Below are positions 24,013-33,498 of a DNA stretch of 64,000 nt, one piece after another. Numbering within the stretch: the first letter of the stretch is position 1; each line of letters starts with the position of its first letter. The notes below the pieces were generated by a model, which did no database searches, was not told the DNA's origin, and saw only the letters and a list, made by a program, of their open reading frames with translations. Source of the DNA: Citrifermentans bremense (lineage in GTDB: Bacteria; Desulfobacterota; Desulfuromonadia; Geobacterales; Geobacteraceae); contig NZ_AP023213.1 of the NCBI RefSeq assembly GCF_014218275.1, positions 3,827,501-3,891,500 of the forward strand, given 5' to 3'. The translations under genes were made by a program, and so were the position numbers.

Positions 24013-25605
24013 ATGCAGAAACAGCAGCTTTGGCAGCGGTACAAGAACCTGCTCTACCACGACCCCGAACTGGAGCTAAGCGTCGACACCAGCCGTATCA
24101 ACTTCCCGGACGGGTTCTTCGAGGAGATGGAGCCGCGTCTGCAACAGGCCTACCAGGAGATGGAGGCGCTGGAACAGGGCGCCATTGCCAACCCGGACGA
24201 AAACCGCATGGTGGGTCACTACTGGCTCCGGGCTCCGGAACTGGCCCCGGAGCCGGCCCTCACCGAGGAAATCGTCTCGACGCTGGCCGCGATCAAGGCG
24301 TTCGCCGCCTCGGTGCACCAGGGGAACATCGCAGCACCCGACGGCCACCGCTTCACCGACCTCCTGATCATCGGCATCGGCGGCTCTGCGTTGGGACCGC
24401 AGTTCGTCGCTGACAGCCTGGGCGGATCTCGGGATCTGCTGCGGATCTGGTTCTTCGACAACACCGACCCGGACGGGATGGACAAGGTCATCTCCGGGAT
24501 CGGCGCGGCGCTCAAGCAGACGCTGGTGGTGGTCATCTCCAAGAGCGGCGGCACCAAGGAAACCCGCAACGGGATGCTGGAGGCGCGCCAAGGGTTCGAG
24601 CGCGCCGGCCTCAACTTCGCGGCGCATGCCGTGGCCGTGACCGGCAGCGGCAGCGAGCTGGACGCAACAGCCTCCGGGGAGAGCTGGCTCGGGGTCTTCC
24701 CGATGTGGGACTGGGTCGGCGGGCGCACCTCCGTCACCTCGGCGGTCGGGCTTCTTCCCGCAGCGCTTCAGGGGATCGACGTGGACCGGCTGCTAGCCGG
24801 AGCCCGCGCCTGCGACGAAAAGACGCGCTCCCGGGTCACCCGTGACAACCCCGCCGCCCTCCTGGCCCTGACGTGGTTCCATGCCACCCAGGGAAAGGGC
24901 GCACGCGACATGGTGCTGCTCCCCTACAAGGACAGGCTGCTTCTGTTTTCCCGCTACCTGCAGCAGCTCATCATGGAGTCCCTGGGAAAAGAGTTGGACC
25001 GCGACGGCAAGCAGGTTCTGCAGGGGGTCGCCGTCTACGGCAACAAGGGGTCCACCGACCAGCACGCTTACGTGCAGCAGTTGCGGGAAGGGGTGCACAA
25101 CTTCTTCGTCACCTTCATCGAGGTGCTCAAGGACCGCGAGGGACCGTCCATGGAAGTGGAGCCCGGTGCCACCTCCGGCGACTACCTGTCCGGTTTTTTC
25201 CAGGGGACCCGGTCCGCCCTCTATGAAAAAGGGCGGGAATCGGTTACTATCACCGTCCGCGAGATCTCCCCGGCCGGCATCGGAGCCCTCATCGCCCTGT
25301 ACGAGCGCGCGGTGGGGCTGTACGCCTCGCTCGTCAACGTGAACGCCTACCACCAGCCCGGAGTCGAGGCGGGGAAAAAGGCTGCCGGAGCCGTGCTCAA
25401 GCTGCAGGGTGAAATCGTCGAGATGCTGAGGCGCCAACCCAACCGCGAATTCACCTGCGAGGAAATGGCGATGGCCCTGGCGCGCCCGGAGGAGGTGGAA
25501 ACCACCTTCATGATCCTTAGGCACATGGCCGCCAACGGCGACCACGGGGTGGCCGTCACCGTTAAAGACAAGATCTGGGAAAACAAGTACCGCAGCAAAG
25601 ATTAG
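24013..25605 (+). CDS. pgi: Glucose-6-phosphate isomerase
   Basis: A 530-residue enzyme interconverting glucose-6-phosphate and fructose-6-phosphate. The sugar-phosphate motifs [12 protein letters not shown] and [14 protein letters not shown] are intact, as are [16 protein letters not shown] and the C-terminal helix with [15 protein letters not shown] that contributes a catalytic Lys. This is the family branch of about 530-540 residues. It leads a plus-strand run with the threonine aldolase gene and supplies hexose phosphate for the glucan and polysaccharide genes elsewhere in the window. Confidence 0.95.
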   Translation: MQKQQLWQRYKNLLYHDPELELSVDTSRINFPDGFFEEMEPRLQQAYQEMEALEQGAIANPDENRMVGHYWLRAPELAPEPALTEEIVSTLAAIKAFAASVHQGNIAAPDGHRFTDLLIIGIGGSALGPQFVADSLGGSRDLLRIWFFDNTDPDGMDKVISGIGAALKQTLVVVISKSGGTKETRNGMLEARQGFERAGLNFAAHAVAVTGSGSELDATASGESWLGVFPMWDWVGGRTSVTSAVGLLPAALQGIDVDRLLAGARACDEKTRSRVTRDNPAALLALTWFHATQGKGARDMVLLPYKDRLLLFSRYLQQLIMESLGKELDRDGKQVLQGVAVYGNKGSTDQHAYVQQLREGVHNFFVTFIEVLKDREGPSMEVEPGATSGDYLSGFFQGTRSALYEKGRESVTITVREISPAGIGALIALYERAVGLYASLVNVNAYHQPGVEAGKKAAGAVLKLQGEIVEMLRRQPNREFTCEEMAMALARPEEVETTFMILRHMAANGDHGVAVTVKDKIWENKYRSKD

Positions 25606-25625
25606 CAGCGCTGATAGGGGAGCAG

Positions 25626-26645
25626 ATGAAGAAAGTGGATTTGAGAAGCGACACGGTGACATTGCCCTCTCAGGCGATGCGCCAGGTACTGGCAGCAGCC
25701 CCGGTGGGGGACGACGTCTACGGGGAGGACCCGACGGTAAACCGGCTGGAATCGATGGCTGCAGAACTGCTGGGTAAGGAGGCGGCGCTCTTCGTCCCGA
25801 CCGGGACCATGGGGAACCTCCTTGCCCTTTTGTCCCACTGCGGCCGCGGCGACGAGTACATCGCTGGGCAGGACGCGCACATCTACCGGTGGGAGGGGGG
25901 CGGCGGGGCCATCTTCGGCGGGATTCAGCCGCAGCCGATCGAGTTCGAAGAGGACGGAACCCTCGACCTCGACAAGGTGCGACGCGCCGTGAAGCCGTCG
26001 GACTACCATCACCCGGTGACGAGGCTCCTCTGCCTCGAGAACACCCAAGGGGGGAAGGTGTTGCCCCTCGACTACCTGGAGAAGGCTGCGGAACTGGCGA
26101 AAAGCCTCGGGCTTTCCCTGCACCTGGACGGTGCCCGTGTCTTCAACGCGGCCGTGTACCTTGGGGTCCCGGTCGGCACCATCGCCGCCCGTTTCGACTC
26201 GGTCTCGGTCTGCCTCTCAAAGGGGCTGGGCGCCCCTGCCGGCACGGTCCTTTGCGCCAGCCGTGAGCTCGTCGGCCGCGCGCGCCGCTGGCGCAAGGTG
26301 GCCGGCGGCGGCATGCGCCAGGCGGGTATCCTGGCCGCGGCCGGCATCCACGCACTCGAGAACAACGTGCAGCGCCTTGCCGAGGACCACGAGAACGCGG
26401 AACTTCTGGCCGCGGGCCTTGGCCACATCGAGGAGCTTTTGGTGAGCCCTGCGCGCACCAACATCCTCTTCGTCACCCCACCGGCCGGCAGGGCCGATTC
26501 CCTGCGCAAGGCGCTAGCCGCGGAAGGGATAATCCTTGGCGGTGGGGACCAGATACGACTGGCAACGCATTTGGACGTGACCAGCGCGGACGTGGAGCGC
26601 ACCGTTGCTGCCTTCAAACGCTTCTTTGCGGCAGGGGGAAAGTGA
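25626..26645 (+). CDS. ltaE: Low-specificity L-threonine aldolase
   Basis: A 339-residue PLP enzyme splitting L-threonine or allo-threonine to glycine and acetaldehyde. The start DLRSDTVTLPSQAM, GDDVYGEDPTVNRLE and the PLP-lysine region SVCLSKGLGAP (Lys199) are family signatures. ATG 25626 lies 20 bases after pgi and is close to the CsaA-like gene, so the three probably share a transcript. Related beta-eliminating lyases share the fold, but the motifs favour the aldolase. Confidence 0.92.
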   Translation: MKKVDLRSDTVTLPSQAMRQVLAAAPVGDDVYGEDPTVNRLESMAAELLGKEAALFVPTGTMGNLLALLSHCGRGDEYIAGQDAHIYRWEGGGGAIFGGIQPQPIEFEEDGTLDLDKVRRAVKPSDYHHPVTRLLCLENTQGGKVLPLDYLEKAAELAKSLGLSLHLDGARVFNAAVYLGVPVGTIAARFDSVSVCLSKGLGAPAGTVLCASRELVGRARRWRKVAGGGMRQAGILAAAGIHALENNVQRLAEDHENAELLAAGLGHIEELLVSPARTNILFVTPPAGRADSLRKALAAEGIILGGGDQIRLATHLDVTSADVERTVAAFKRFFAAGGK

Positions 26646-26646
26646 C

Positions 26647-26982
26647 GTGGCCGAGATAAACTGGGACGATTTCGAAAAGGTGGAGCTGCGGGTGGGGACC
26701 GTGCTGGAAGTGGAGGAGTTCCCGGAGGCACGGAAGCCGGCTTACAAGCTGCTGGTGGATTTCGGCGAGGCTGGGGTGCGCAGGTCGAGCGCTCAGATCA
26801 CGAAGCACTACCAGAGGGAAGAGCTGGTGGGAAAGCAGGTGATCGGGGTCTGCAACTTCCCCAGGAAACAGATCGGGCGCTTCTTCTCGGAGGTGCTCAT
26901 CACCGGCTTTGCCGACGCAAACGGCGACATCGTCCTCGCCGTCCCCGAGCGTACAGTCCCAAACGGCAGCAAGCTCTGCTGA
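26647..26982 (+). CDS. csaA: CsaA-like tRNA-binding-domain protein
   Basis: A 111-residue OB-fold protein of the tRNA-binding (EMAP-II/Arc1p-like) type, seen from VELRVGTVLEVEEFPEARKP to the end NGSKLC. CsaA proteins are dimers with chaperone-like or tRNA-binding activity. I start at GTG 26647, two bases after the aldolase stop, behind a GGGGGAAAG site; the open frame further upstream lies inside the aldolase gene. Its stop is only one base from the convergent rsmI stop. Confidence 0.85.
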   Translation: MAEINWDDFEKVELRVGTVLEVEEFPEARKPAYKLLVDFGEAGVRRSSAQITKHYQREELVGKQVIGVCNFPRKQIGRFFSEVLITGFADANGDIVLAVPERTVPNGSKLC

Positions 26983-26983
26983 C

Positions 26984-27814
26984 CTACCCCCTGATTCTCA
27001 GGGCCTCCGCATAGACCTCGCTCTTGTGGAGGCCCGTTTCCAAAGTCACCCTCTTCACGGCGTCCTTCAACGTCATCTCCCCGGAAGAAAGATACTTCTG
27101 CAGCAACTCTTCCATCCCTGGCGCGTCCGTTGCCTCCGGCTCCTCCGCGGGGGTGACCAGGATCGCCACCTCCCCCCGGATCTCCCTTTCCTGCACCTGC
27201 ATGACCAGTGCGGAAAGCCTCCCCCGCAGGAACTCCTCGTACATCTTGGTGAGTTCCCGCGCCACCACGACCTCTCGATCCCCCATGGTTTCCAGCATGT
27301 CCTGCAGGGTCGCCAGGAGGCGCTTGGGCGACTCGTAGAAGATCAGCACCGCCCTGTCGCCGGCAAGCGACTGCAGCCGCTCGCGCCTTTTCCCCTGCTT
27401 ATTGGGAAGAAAACCCGCGAAGCTGAAGTGGTCGGTGGGAAGCCCCGAGGCCGAGAGTGCGGTGATGGCGGCACAGGCGCCGGGAATGGGAACCACGGAG
27501 ATCCCGCCCGCGACCGCGTCGCGCACGAGCTGGTAGCCCGGGTCCGAGATGCAGGGTGTCCCGGCATCGGTGATGAGGGCGACGCTCTGTCCCTCTCGGA
27601 GCCGGTCCAGGATCTGGTCCCCCTTCAGGTCCTTGTTGTGGTCGAAGTAGGAGGTGAGCGGCTTGGAAATGCCGAAATGGGTGAGGAGCTTCCTGGAGTG
27701 GCGGGTATCCTCGGCCGCGACCAGGTCCACCTCCTTCAGGATGCGCAGGGCGCGCAAGGTGATGTCCTCGAGATTGCCGATCGGCGTGGCTACGATGTAA
27801 AGAGTTCCGGACAT
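26984..27814 (-). CDS. rsmI: 16S rRNA 2'-O-ribose C1402 methyltransferase
   Basis: A 276-residue tetrapyrrole-methylase-fold enzyme. GTLYIVATPIGNLEDITLRA at the start, VAAEDTRHSRKLL and ITDAGTPCISDPGYQLV are RsmI signatures. It methylates the ribose of C1402 in the decoding centre of 16S rRNA. The frame is open upstream to 27886, but that extension is translated from the repeat array; ATG 27814 with AGG before it is the natural start. Confidence 0.94.
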   Translation of the reverse strand: MSGTLYIVATPIGNLEDITLRALRILKEVDLVAAEDTRHSRKLLTHFGISKPLTSYFDHNKDLKGDQILDRLREGQSVALITDAGTPCISDPGYQLVRDAVAGGISVVPIPGACAAITALSASGLPTDHFSFAGFLPNKQGKRRERLQSLAGDRAVLIFYESPKRLLATLQDMLETMGDREVVVARELTKMYEEFLRGRLSALVMQVQEREIRGEVAILVTPAEEPEATDAPGMEELLQKYLSSGEMTLKDAVKRVTLETGLHKSEVYAEALRIRG

Positions 27815-27830
27815 ATGAAACCTGCAAAGC

Positions 27831-27933
27831 GGGGCTAGGGGCGGGGGACCAGGGGCTAGTGAACCAAAGTCGGGGCTAGGGGCCAAGGGGGGGCTGGTTT
27901 TACCAGTCCCTAGCCCCTAGTCCCTAGCCCCGG
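27831..27933 (-). repeat. GGGGCTA heptad array between nadE and rsmI
   Basis: The right half, read on the minus strand, carries GGGGCTA-GGGACTA-GGGGCTA-GGGACT followed by the hairpin TGGTAAAACCA, starting three bases after the nadE stop. The left half carries GGGGCTA units in the opposite orientation, so the whole element can fold on itself. Its layout matches the rluD array. Confidence 0.8.
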
Positions 27934-27935
27934 TT

Positions 27936-28757
27936 CTACTTCCCCCAATCCCTGGCGTAACGGAAGTCGCGGTCGATGGTCCGGTTGGAGACCTTGGCGA
28001 TGATGGGAAGACGCCGCTTGAAGTGGGAGCCCTGCACCTTCCTGTGCACGTTGTCGATGAACTGCGCGTCGAAACCGGCGGCAATCAACTCTTCGCGGCT
28101 CATGCGCTGGTCCACCATCCGGTAGAGGAGCTCATCGGCGTCGCGATAGGTGAAACCCAGTTCCTGCTCGTCGGTCTGCCCGGCCCACAGGTCCGCCGAA
28201 GGCTTCTTCTCGATCACCTCGTGCGGCACCCCCATCGCCTCGGAAAGCTCCCACACCTGGCTCTTGTAGATGTCGCCGATGGGGTTGAGCGCGCTCGCCA
28301 TGTCGCCGTGGAGCGTACCATAGCCCAGCAGAAGCTCGGTCTTGTTGCTGGTCCCGAGCACCAGTCCCGCCACTTCGGCGCTGTGGTCGTAGAGGATGGT
28401 CATCCGCTCGCGCGCCATCTTGTTGCCGCGCCTCATGTTGCTCGCCTCGGGGTAGAGGTCGAAATAGGCGTCGACCATCCCGGTGATCTCGATCACCTTG
28501 AAGTTTATGCCGAGGCTCTCGGCGACCAGGCGGGCGTGCGCCTCGCTCTCCGGGTTGCTGGTGCGATACGGCATGCAGTAGGCGTAGACGTTCTCCGGGC
28601 CCAGCGCCTCGGCGGCGATGTAGGCGACCAGCGCGGAATCGATCCCGCCCGAAAGCCCCAGCACACCCTTCTTAAGTCCTACCTTGCAAACCTCGTCGCG
28701 CACGAAGCCGACCAGGATCTGGCGCAAGAGCGCCGTATTAACACTAAGGGCACCCAT
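27936..28757 (-). CDS. nadE: NAD synthetase, ammonia-type catalytic subunit
   Basis: A 273-residue ATP-pyrophosphatase that amidates deamido-NAD to NAD. The P-loop SGGIDSA is at 36-42; [18 protein letters not shown] and the C-terminal SHFKRRLP are typical. It lacks the glutaminase domain found in long NadE proteins. That function is encoded by the nitrilase gene just upstream, whose TGA shares one base with this ATG (TGATG). The pair is therefore a split glutamine-dependent NAD synthetase. Confidence 0.93.
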   Translation of the reverse strand: MGALSVNTALLRQILVGFVRDEVCKVGLKKGVLGLSGGIDSALVAYIAAEALGPENVYAYCMPYRTSNPESEAHARLVAESLGINFKVIEITGMVDAYFDLYPEASNMRRGNKMARERMTILYDHSAEVAGLVLGTSNKTELLLGYGTLHGDMASALNPIGDIYKSQVWELSEAMGVPHEVIEKKPSADLWAGQTDEQELGFTYRDADELLYRMVDQRMSREELIAAGFDAQFIDNVHRKVQGSHFKRRLPIIAKVSNRTIDRDFRYARDWGK

Positions 28758-29608
28758 CAGTACTCTTTCTCCCTGTCGATTCTTTTGAGCTCCTTCACGG
28801 TGATGGCGAGGTTCTCGTCGCGCATAATCGGGGAAAAGATCCGCTCGCGCCTGAGCGCGCCGCCGTCCACCTTGGCGATCACCAGGTCCTCTTCAAGGAT
28901 CGCTCCCCGGTCGGTGACCTCGCCCGAAGGGGAAATAGCCTCGGAGCCTCCCCAGAAGTTGATGCCGTCCTCGTACCCCACGCGGTTGCAGTAGAAGACG
29001 CGGCAGTTGAGGAACATCGCCGTGGTGGAAGTGAGCTTCTGCCAGGCGGCGGCCGATCCCAAACCCTCGGTGCCGCTCACGCCGCGCCCGGGGCTCGACG
29101 ACAGGCAGAGGAGCGTCATGGCGCCGTCCATGGCAAGGACGTAAGGGGCCGAAAGGTGCCACATGTCCTCGCAGATGAGCATCCCGACCCGGCCGAAGCG
29201 GGTGTCGAAGGCGCGCAACCGCTCGCCGCGCGCCATGTAGCGCTGCTCGTCGAACAGCCCGTAGGTCGGCAGGTACACCTTCCTGTGCACGTGGCGGATT
29301 TCCCCCTCTTCCAGGTAAAGGGCAGAATTGAAAAACCGGAAATCGGAGGAGACCTCGACGAAGCCGATGGCGATGGAGATCCGCTTTGACAGGGTTTTGA
29401 GTTTTTCTATCTGGGGGGCGTCGAGACGCAGCGCCACCTCGGGGACCAGGTCCTTCAGGAAGTACCCGGTGAGCGCGAGCTCCGGGAACACGATCAGGTC
29501 GGCTCCTGCGGCAATCCCCTTTTCTATGGCGGCCTCTACCAGGGCCATGTTGTCGTCCAGACAGCCCAACTTCGGCTTGATCTGGGCCAGGGCAACGGTG
29601 AAATCCAT
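28757..29608 (-). CDS. Nitrilase-superfamily amidase, probable NadE glutaminase partner
   Basis: A 283-residue carbon-nitrogen hydrolase. The triad is Glu43 (FPELALTGY), Lys110 (HRKVYLPT) and Cys146 (LICEDMWH), with the ED-W context seen in NAD synthetase glutaminase domains. ATG 29608 ([12 protein letters not shown]) is the natural start. The 1-base overlap with nadE argues that it supplies ammonia from glutamine to NadE. Whether a tunnel forms between separate chains cannot be read from sequence. Confidence 0.87.
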   Translation of the reverse strand: MDFTVALAQIKPKLGCLDDNMALVEAAIEKGIAAGADLIVFPELALTGYFLKDLVPEVALRLDAPQIEKLKTLSKRISIAIGFVEVSSDFRFFNSALYLEEGEIRHVHRKVYLPTYGLFDEQRYMARGERLRAFDTRFGRVGMLICEDMWHLSAPYVLAMDGAMTLLCLSSSPGRGVSGTEGLGSAAAWQKLTSTTAMFLNCRVFYCNRVGYEDGINFWGGSEAISPSGEVTDRGAILEEDLVIAKVDGGALRRERIFSPIMRDENLAITVKELKRIDREKEY

Positions 29609-29665
29609 GAGCTTCTCCGCAATTTTTTTCTCATTACTAGCACAGCGGGAGAGTCTTTGCAAACG

Positions 29666-29693
29666 TCAATGGCTAAAACCACTTAGCCACTGA
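29666..29693. other. Inverted repeat between the amidase and DUF4149 genes
   Basis: TCAATGGCTAA (29666-29676) and TTAGCCACTGA (29683-29693) form an 11-base stem with one mismatch and a six-base loop. No T-run follows on either strand. It lies about 75 bases beyond the DUF4149 stop and upstream of the amidase gene. Role unclear. Confidence 0.4.
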
Positions 29694-29766
29694 CAAAATC
29701 TGAAAGATTCTAGGAGAGGCTTTATTCATTGGTGCAGCGCTCACCTTTGCTCTCCACTCAAGGAGG

Positions 29767-30207
29767 CTAAAGCAGGATCACCAGCACCACTCCTCCGGCG
29801 ATGACCGAGAGGTTGCAGACGGCTGAGACGCCGTGGAGCTTGGCGAACTCGCGGCGCAAGGGATCGTCCTTGGAGGTCGTTTCGAAGGAGACGATCTGAC
29901 GCTTCAGCTCGGCCGCTTTGGGCTCGATGTAGAAAGCCTGGAAGGAGGAGAGGAGCAGCATCGCCACTATGATGGCGGCTGCCAGGTATTTGGATTTGCT
30001 TGTGATGATGATCCGGCAGATCAGGGCAATGACGCCGCAGGCAAGCCCCCAGCGGAAGTAGCCGGGGAAGAAAAGTCCGACGATGCGCCCCGCCACGTCC
30101 CTGCTCTCAGAGCGGAACAAGATTGGGGTGAGCACGAAGGTGAAGAGGGCTGCACCCCCGAGCCAAAGTGAAATCGCCAACCGGTAGATTACGTGTACTG
30201 CCTGCAT
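29767..30207 (-). CDS. DUF4149-like membrane protein
   Basis: A 146-residue protein with four predicted membrane helices: near 5-25 (AISLWLGGAALFTFVLTPIL), 47-65, 74-92 and at the C-terminus. The first helix with its TPILF end is typical of DUF4149/TMEM205-like proteins. Function unknown. ATG 30207 follows a strong GGAGGAAG; an upstream ATG at 30240 would disrupt it. It sits alone between yraN and the amidase gene. Confidence 0.8.
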   Translation of the reverse strand: MQAVHVIYRLAISLWLGGAALFTFVLTPILFRSESRDVAGRIVGLFFPGYFRWGLACGVIALICRIIITSKSKYLAAAIIVAMLLLSSFQAFYIEPKAAELKRQIVSFETTSKDDPLRREFAKLHGVSAVCNLSVIAGGVVLVILL

Positions 30208-30254
30208 CTCGCTTCCTCCTGTTGATAACATTTCAGTCAAACGCCAGTCTGTGA

Positions 30255-30632
30255 CTAGTAAGCCAGCTCGAACGCGTTTCTTATGTGCTCTATCACCGGC
30301 AGCTCATGCTCGCGCAGCACGATGGCGACCACGTCGAAGCGCGCCTCGGCGTCAAACAGCTTCTTCTTGGAAAGCCAAACCAGGGCTGCCTTGGAGATCT
30401 GGCGCTGTTTGAACTGCGTCACCGCCAGCTGCGGCACACCGTAGTTATAGTTCTTGCGGCACTTCACTTCTACAAAGACGAGTTCGCGGCCGTCTCTGGC
30501 GATAATGTCGACCTCACCGCAGACGCTGCGAAAGTTGCACTCCACTATCTTGAAGCCCTGCCCCCTCAGGTAGGTGACCGCAATGGATTCCCCTATTCCG
30601 CCGAGAGAGCTGTTGCTGCTTTTATCCGACAT
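30255..30632 (-). CDS. yraN: YraN/UPF0102-family nuclease-fold protein
   Basis: A 125-residue restriction-endonuclease-like fold protein. The signature GEVDIIARDGRELVFVEVKC carries the Asp and Glu-x-Lys of the nuclease core and is intact. Function in most bacteria is unclear, with suggested links to recombination or Holliday-junction processing. It follows rnhB on the same strand, the usual yraN neighbourhood. ATG 30632 has AGGGG before it. Confidence 0.9.
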   Translation of the reverse strand: MSDKSSNSSLGGIGESIAVTYLRGQGFKIVECNFRSVCGEVDIIARDGRELVFVEVKCRKNYNYGVPQLAVTQFKQRQISKAALVWLSKKKLFDAEARFDVVAIVLREHELPVIEHIRNAFELAY

Positions 30633-30738
30633 GGCCACCCCTGATGAAATGTCACTGTACGGCAAAGCATCACAACAGTGTAGCAGCTAGTTCAGCCGGC
30701 ACATGAATAAACTGTAGATTCTTTTAGCGAGCTCTTGA

Positions 30739-31431
30739 TCAGAAAGAGAATAAGCCAGTGGAGGGTCCCGCAGTGTCACTGCCGGGCAGGGGAGGAAGGT
30801 GCTCCTTCACGCCGCTGAAGGTTTTGCGGTGGATGGGGCAGGGTCCCAGCTCTGTGATGGCGGCCAGATGCGAAGCGGCGCCGTACCCCTTGTGGCTCGC
30901 GAACCCGTAGCCAGGGTACTCTACGTCGTACTGCACCATCATCCGGTCACGGGTGACCTTGGCGATAATCGAGGCGGCCGCAATCGAGAGGCTCAGGGAA
31001 TCTCCCTTTTTCACGGTGCGCTGCGGGATGTTCATAGGGACGTTGGAGATGCCGTCGATGAGGAGGAAATCGGGGGTTAGGCTCAAGGCCCGGACCGCGT
31101 CGCGCATGGCGCTGAGGGTCGCCTGTAGGATATTGATGCTGTCGACGAGGGCATGATCGCCGATGCCGACACCGACCGCGAGCGCCTCGCGGTGAATGAC
31201 ATCGAAGAGCTCCTCCCTTTTTTCTTCGGTGAGCTGCTTGGAGTCGTTGACCCCGGGGAGGAGCATTCCGGAGGGAAGTACAACTGCGGCGGCCACGACC
31301 GGCCCCGCCAGCGGTCCTCGGCCGGCCTCGTCAATCCCCGCTATCCGGCAGTAGCCGCGACGAAGCGCCTGCGCCTCGAGGGCTAGCATGTCGATGGGAG
31401 CACCCGGGTTGTCGGGGAAAAGACCTGTCAT
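30739..31431 (-). CDS. rnhB: Ribonuclease HII
   Basis: A 230-residue enzyme that cuts the RNA strand of RNA-DNA hybrids and removes single ribonucleotides. GIDEAGRGPLAGPVVAAAVV gives the first Asp and Glu, and LLIDGISNVP and SIIAKVTRDR supply the rest of the active site. ATG 31431 follows AAGGGA; the open frame upstream is not needed. It is separated from rplS by a strong terminator, so it is partly insulated from the ribosomal operon. Confidence 0.93.
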   Translation of the reverse strand: MTGLFPDNPGAPIDMLALEAQALRRGYCRIAGIDEAGRGPLAGPVVAAAVVLPSGMLLPGVNDSKQLTEEKREELFDVIHREALAVGVGIGDHALVDSINILQATLSAMRDAVRALSLTPDFLLIDGISNVPMNIPQRTVKKGDSLSLSIAAASIIAKVTRDRMMVQYDVEYPGYGFASHKGYGAASHLAAITELGPCPIHRKTFSGVKEHLPPLPGSDTAGPSTGLFSF

Positions 31432-31632
31432 AGCAATCCCTTGCCGCAGAGAAACATACGCGTATAGCCCCGCCGCGCTCACTCCTCCCCCGGAGGGTGG
31501 AGTTCGGGAAAGGGGGGGAGCCTTGCCCGAGCGAGTCGCTACGCGCCCCCTCCCTGTCCCTCCCCTTCCTGGGGGTGGGAACGTGACCGCACGCGATCTC
31601 GTGGAAGGTTGCCCGTGGCAAGCATTTCAACA

Positions 31633-31670
31633 AAAAAAGCCCCGGCCGCATACGTGACCGGGGCTTTTTT
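31633..31670. terminator. Strong bidirectional terminator after rplS
   Basis: AAAAAAGCCCCGG (31633-31645) and CCGGGGCTTTTTT (31658-31670) are perfect complements around a 12-base loop. It lies 14 bases beyond the rplS stop and ends the ribosomal operon. Confidence 0.9.
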
Positions 31671-31683
31671 GCTGTGAGCCTTG

Positions 31684-32040
31684 TTATTGGCCGGCGACGT
31701 ATTTCCGCTCTTTGATCCTGGAAGCCTTGCCGCGCAGCTTGCGCAGGTAGTAGAGCTTCGCGCGACGGACCTGGCCGCGGGTCACTACTTCGATCGCCTC
31801 GATGGACGGGGAGTGCAGCGGGAACACCCTCTCAACGCCGACGCCGTTGGAGATCTTGCGAACGGTGAAGGACTCGCGGATCCCGCCGTTCTGACGGCCA
31901 AGGCAGACGCCCTGGAAAGCCTGGATACGGCTCTTGTCGCCCTCAACGATTTTCACCTGCACCTTGATGGTGTCGCCAGGAATGAATTTGGGAATGTTCT
32001 TCTTCATCTGTGCCATTTCAATCATGTCAATCTTGTTCAT
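31684..32040 (-). CDS. rplS: Ribosomal protein L19
   Basis: A 118-residue L19 that helps form a bridge between the 30S and 50S subunits. [32 protein letters not shown] and [20 protein letters not shown] are unmistakable. ATG 32040 follows GGGAGGAAG; a longer open frame upstream is spurious. It is the last gene of the ffh-to-rplS block before the terminator at 31633. Confidence 0.97.
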   Translation of the reverse strand: MNKIDMIEMAQMKKNIPKFIPGDTIKVQVKIVEGDKSRIQAFQGVCLGRQNGGIRESFTVRKISNGVGVERVFPLHSPSIEAIEVVTRGQVRRAKLYYLRKLRGKASRIKERKYVAGQ

Positions 32041-32146
32041 CGTACTTCCTCCCTTATCTGTAACCTCTAGTCTTGCAAGATTTTTAATACATTTTGGCGT
32101 AAAGCCGTGCCGCTTTGCTACGAAAACCAACCGGGCGGCCAGTCAT

Positions 32147-32177
32147 CCAGCCCCTAGCCCCCAGCCTCTAGCCCCTG
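32147..32177 (-). repeat. GGGGCTA heptad array between the SPOUT methylase and rplS genes
   Basis: On the minus strand units GGGGCTA, GAGGCTG, GGGGCTA and GGGGCTG begin five bases after the methylase stop. This places a repeat inside the ribosomal operon, in the transcribed spacer before rplS. Confidence 0.75.
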
Positions 32178-32182
32178 TTTCT

Positions 32183-32752
32183 CTACCGCCCGAACAGCCG
32201 ATCCAACATGATCGACGCCGCGGAGCGCACCGAGAGGTGGTTGTAATCACCAGCCCCCCTGATCGGCTCCAGCACCAGGTCGCTCTTGTTGAAGACCTGC
32301 TCGATCAGCCCCCATCCGGTCCCGAGCAGCAGCAAATAGGGCTGCTGCGGGTCTGCGTCGATGAGCGCCTTGAGTTCTGCAAAGGTCACACTGTTGTCGC
32401 GGCCGGTGGCGCCGGTGACAACGACCTTCGGCCTGCGGCCGGTCCGCTGCTCGATGTCGGCGACGGCTGTATCGACCGACACTTCCAGCTGCAGCGTTTC
32501 GAGCGCCATCTTGCGCTTCGGGTTGTAGGTGGAACCCCAGCCGGTAAGCCAGTGCTCCCTCACCTTTTCAACGAGCTTTTGCTGTTCCTCGACCGGGGTC
32601 ACGATGTAGTAGCGATCCAGCCCGAAGGTCCGGGCCAGCCGTGACATGTCGTGGATATCCAGGTTGGTCACCGAGGTGGCGACCACGTCCTTGTGTTTGT
32701 CGTACACCGGGTAATGAACCAGCGCGATGCTGAAGTTTTCTGCTGAGGTCAT
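32183..32752 (-). CDS. SPOUT-class RNA methyltransferase (TM1570-like family)
   Basis: A 189-residue predicted knotted SAM-dependent RNA methyltransferase. It starts [20 protein letters not shown] and has the C-terminal knot region [11 protein letters not shown] with [20 protein letters not shown]. Members of this small family lie beside trmD in several phyla; their RNA target is not established to my knowledge. ATG overlaps the trmD stop by ATGA, so the two are translationally coupled. Confidence 0.85.
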   Translation of the reverse strand: MTSAENFSIALVHYPVYDKHKDVVATSVTNLDIHDMSRLARTFGLDRYYIVTPVEEQQKLVEKVREHWLTGWGSTYNPKRKMALETLQLEVSVDTAVADIEQRTGRRPKVVVTGATGRDNSVTFAELKALIDADPQQPYLLLLGTGWGLIEQVFNKSDLVLEPIRGAGDYNHLSVRSAASIMLDRLFGR

Positions 32753-33498
32753 TTAGTCACCTTCTCCGAGGTGCCTATGCCGACCTCTGCCAGTAGTTTC
32801 TTGTCCGCCTTGCTCCACTCGATCCCATCGAGGAGCTCGGGACGGGAGGCGAGCGTCCTCTTCATCTGCTCCTTGCGCCGCCACTTGGCGATCTCGGCGT
32901 GGTTGCCGGAAAGGAGGATGTCGGGAACCTTCTCACCCCTGAATTCGGGGGGCCTCGTGTACTGCGGGTACTCCAGAAGCCCGTCTGCAAATGAATCGTA
33001 CTGCGCCGATTCCTCGGAGCCCAAAACGCCCGGCACCAGCCGGGAAACGGCATCGACGATGACCATGGCGGCGATCTCCCCGCCGGTCAGCACGAAATCC
33101 CCCAGGGAGATCTCGTCGTCCACGAACAGGGTGCGCACCCGCTCGTCGACTCCTTCGTAGCGGCCGCAGATGATGATGACACCTTCCTCGCGGGAAAGCT
33201 CCTCGGCAACCTGGTGGTTGAAAGGACGCCCGCAGGGAGTGGTCAGTATCACCTTCGAGTTGGGGTGCTTCGCCTTCACCGCCTCGATGGCGCCGGCTAT
33301 CGGCTCGACCTTCATCACCATCCCGGCGCCGCCGCCGTAGGGGGAGTCGTCGGCCGTGGCATGCTTGTCGAAGGCCCAGTCGCGGATGTTGTGCAGCGCG
33401 ACCTCTATGAGCCCCTTCTCGCTGGCCCGCTTCAGGATGCTCTCCGTCAGCGGCCCTTCGAACATGGCCGGGAACAGGGTCAGGATGTCGAATTTCAT
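32749..33498 (-). CDS. trmD: tRNA (guanine-N1-)-methyltransferase
   Basis: A 249-residue SPOUT enzyme making m1G37 in tRNAs, which prevents frameshifting. [45 protein letters not shown] and [16 protein letters not shown] are all present. It overlaps rimM before it and the SPOUT methylase after it by four bases each, giving a tightly coupled operon. Confidence 0.97.
   Translation of the reverse strand: MKFDILTLFPAMFEGPLTESILKRASEKGLIEVALHNIRDWAFDKHATADDSPYGGGAGMVMKVEPIAGAIEAVKAKHPNSKVILTTPCGRPFNHQVAEELSREEGVIIICGRYEGVDERVRTLFVDDEISLGDFVLTGGEIAAMVIVDAVSRLVPGVLGSEESAQYDSFADGLLEYPQYTRPPEFRGEKVPDILLSGNHAEIAKWRRKEQMKRTLASRPELLDGIEWSKADKKLLAEVGIGTSEKVTK

Noticed and set aside
27814-27886. N-terminal extension of RsmI
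   Set aside because: The extra 24 residues are translated from the GGGGCTA array and have no family counterpart.
31485-31600. G/C-rich stretch before rnhB as a structured RNA
   Set aside because: Short self-complementary pieces exist but no conserved riboswitch features or long stem could be supported.
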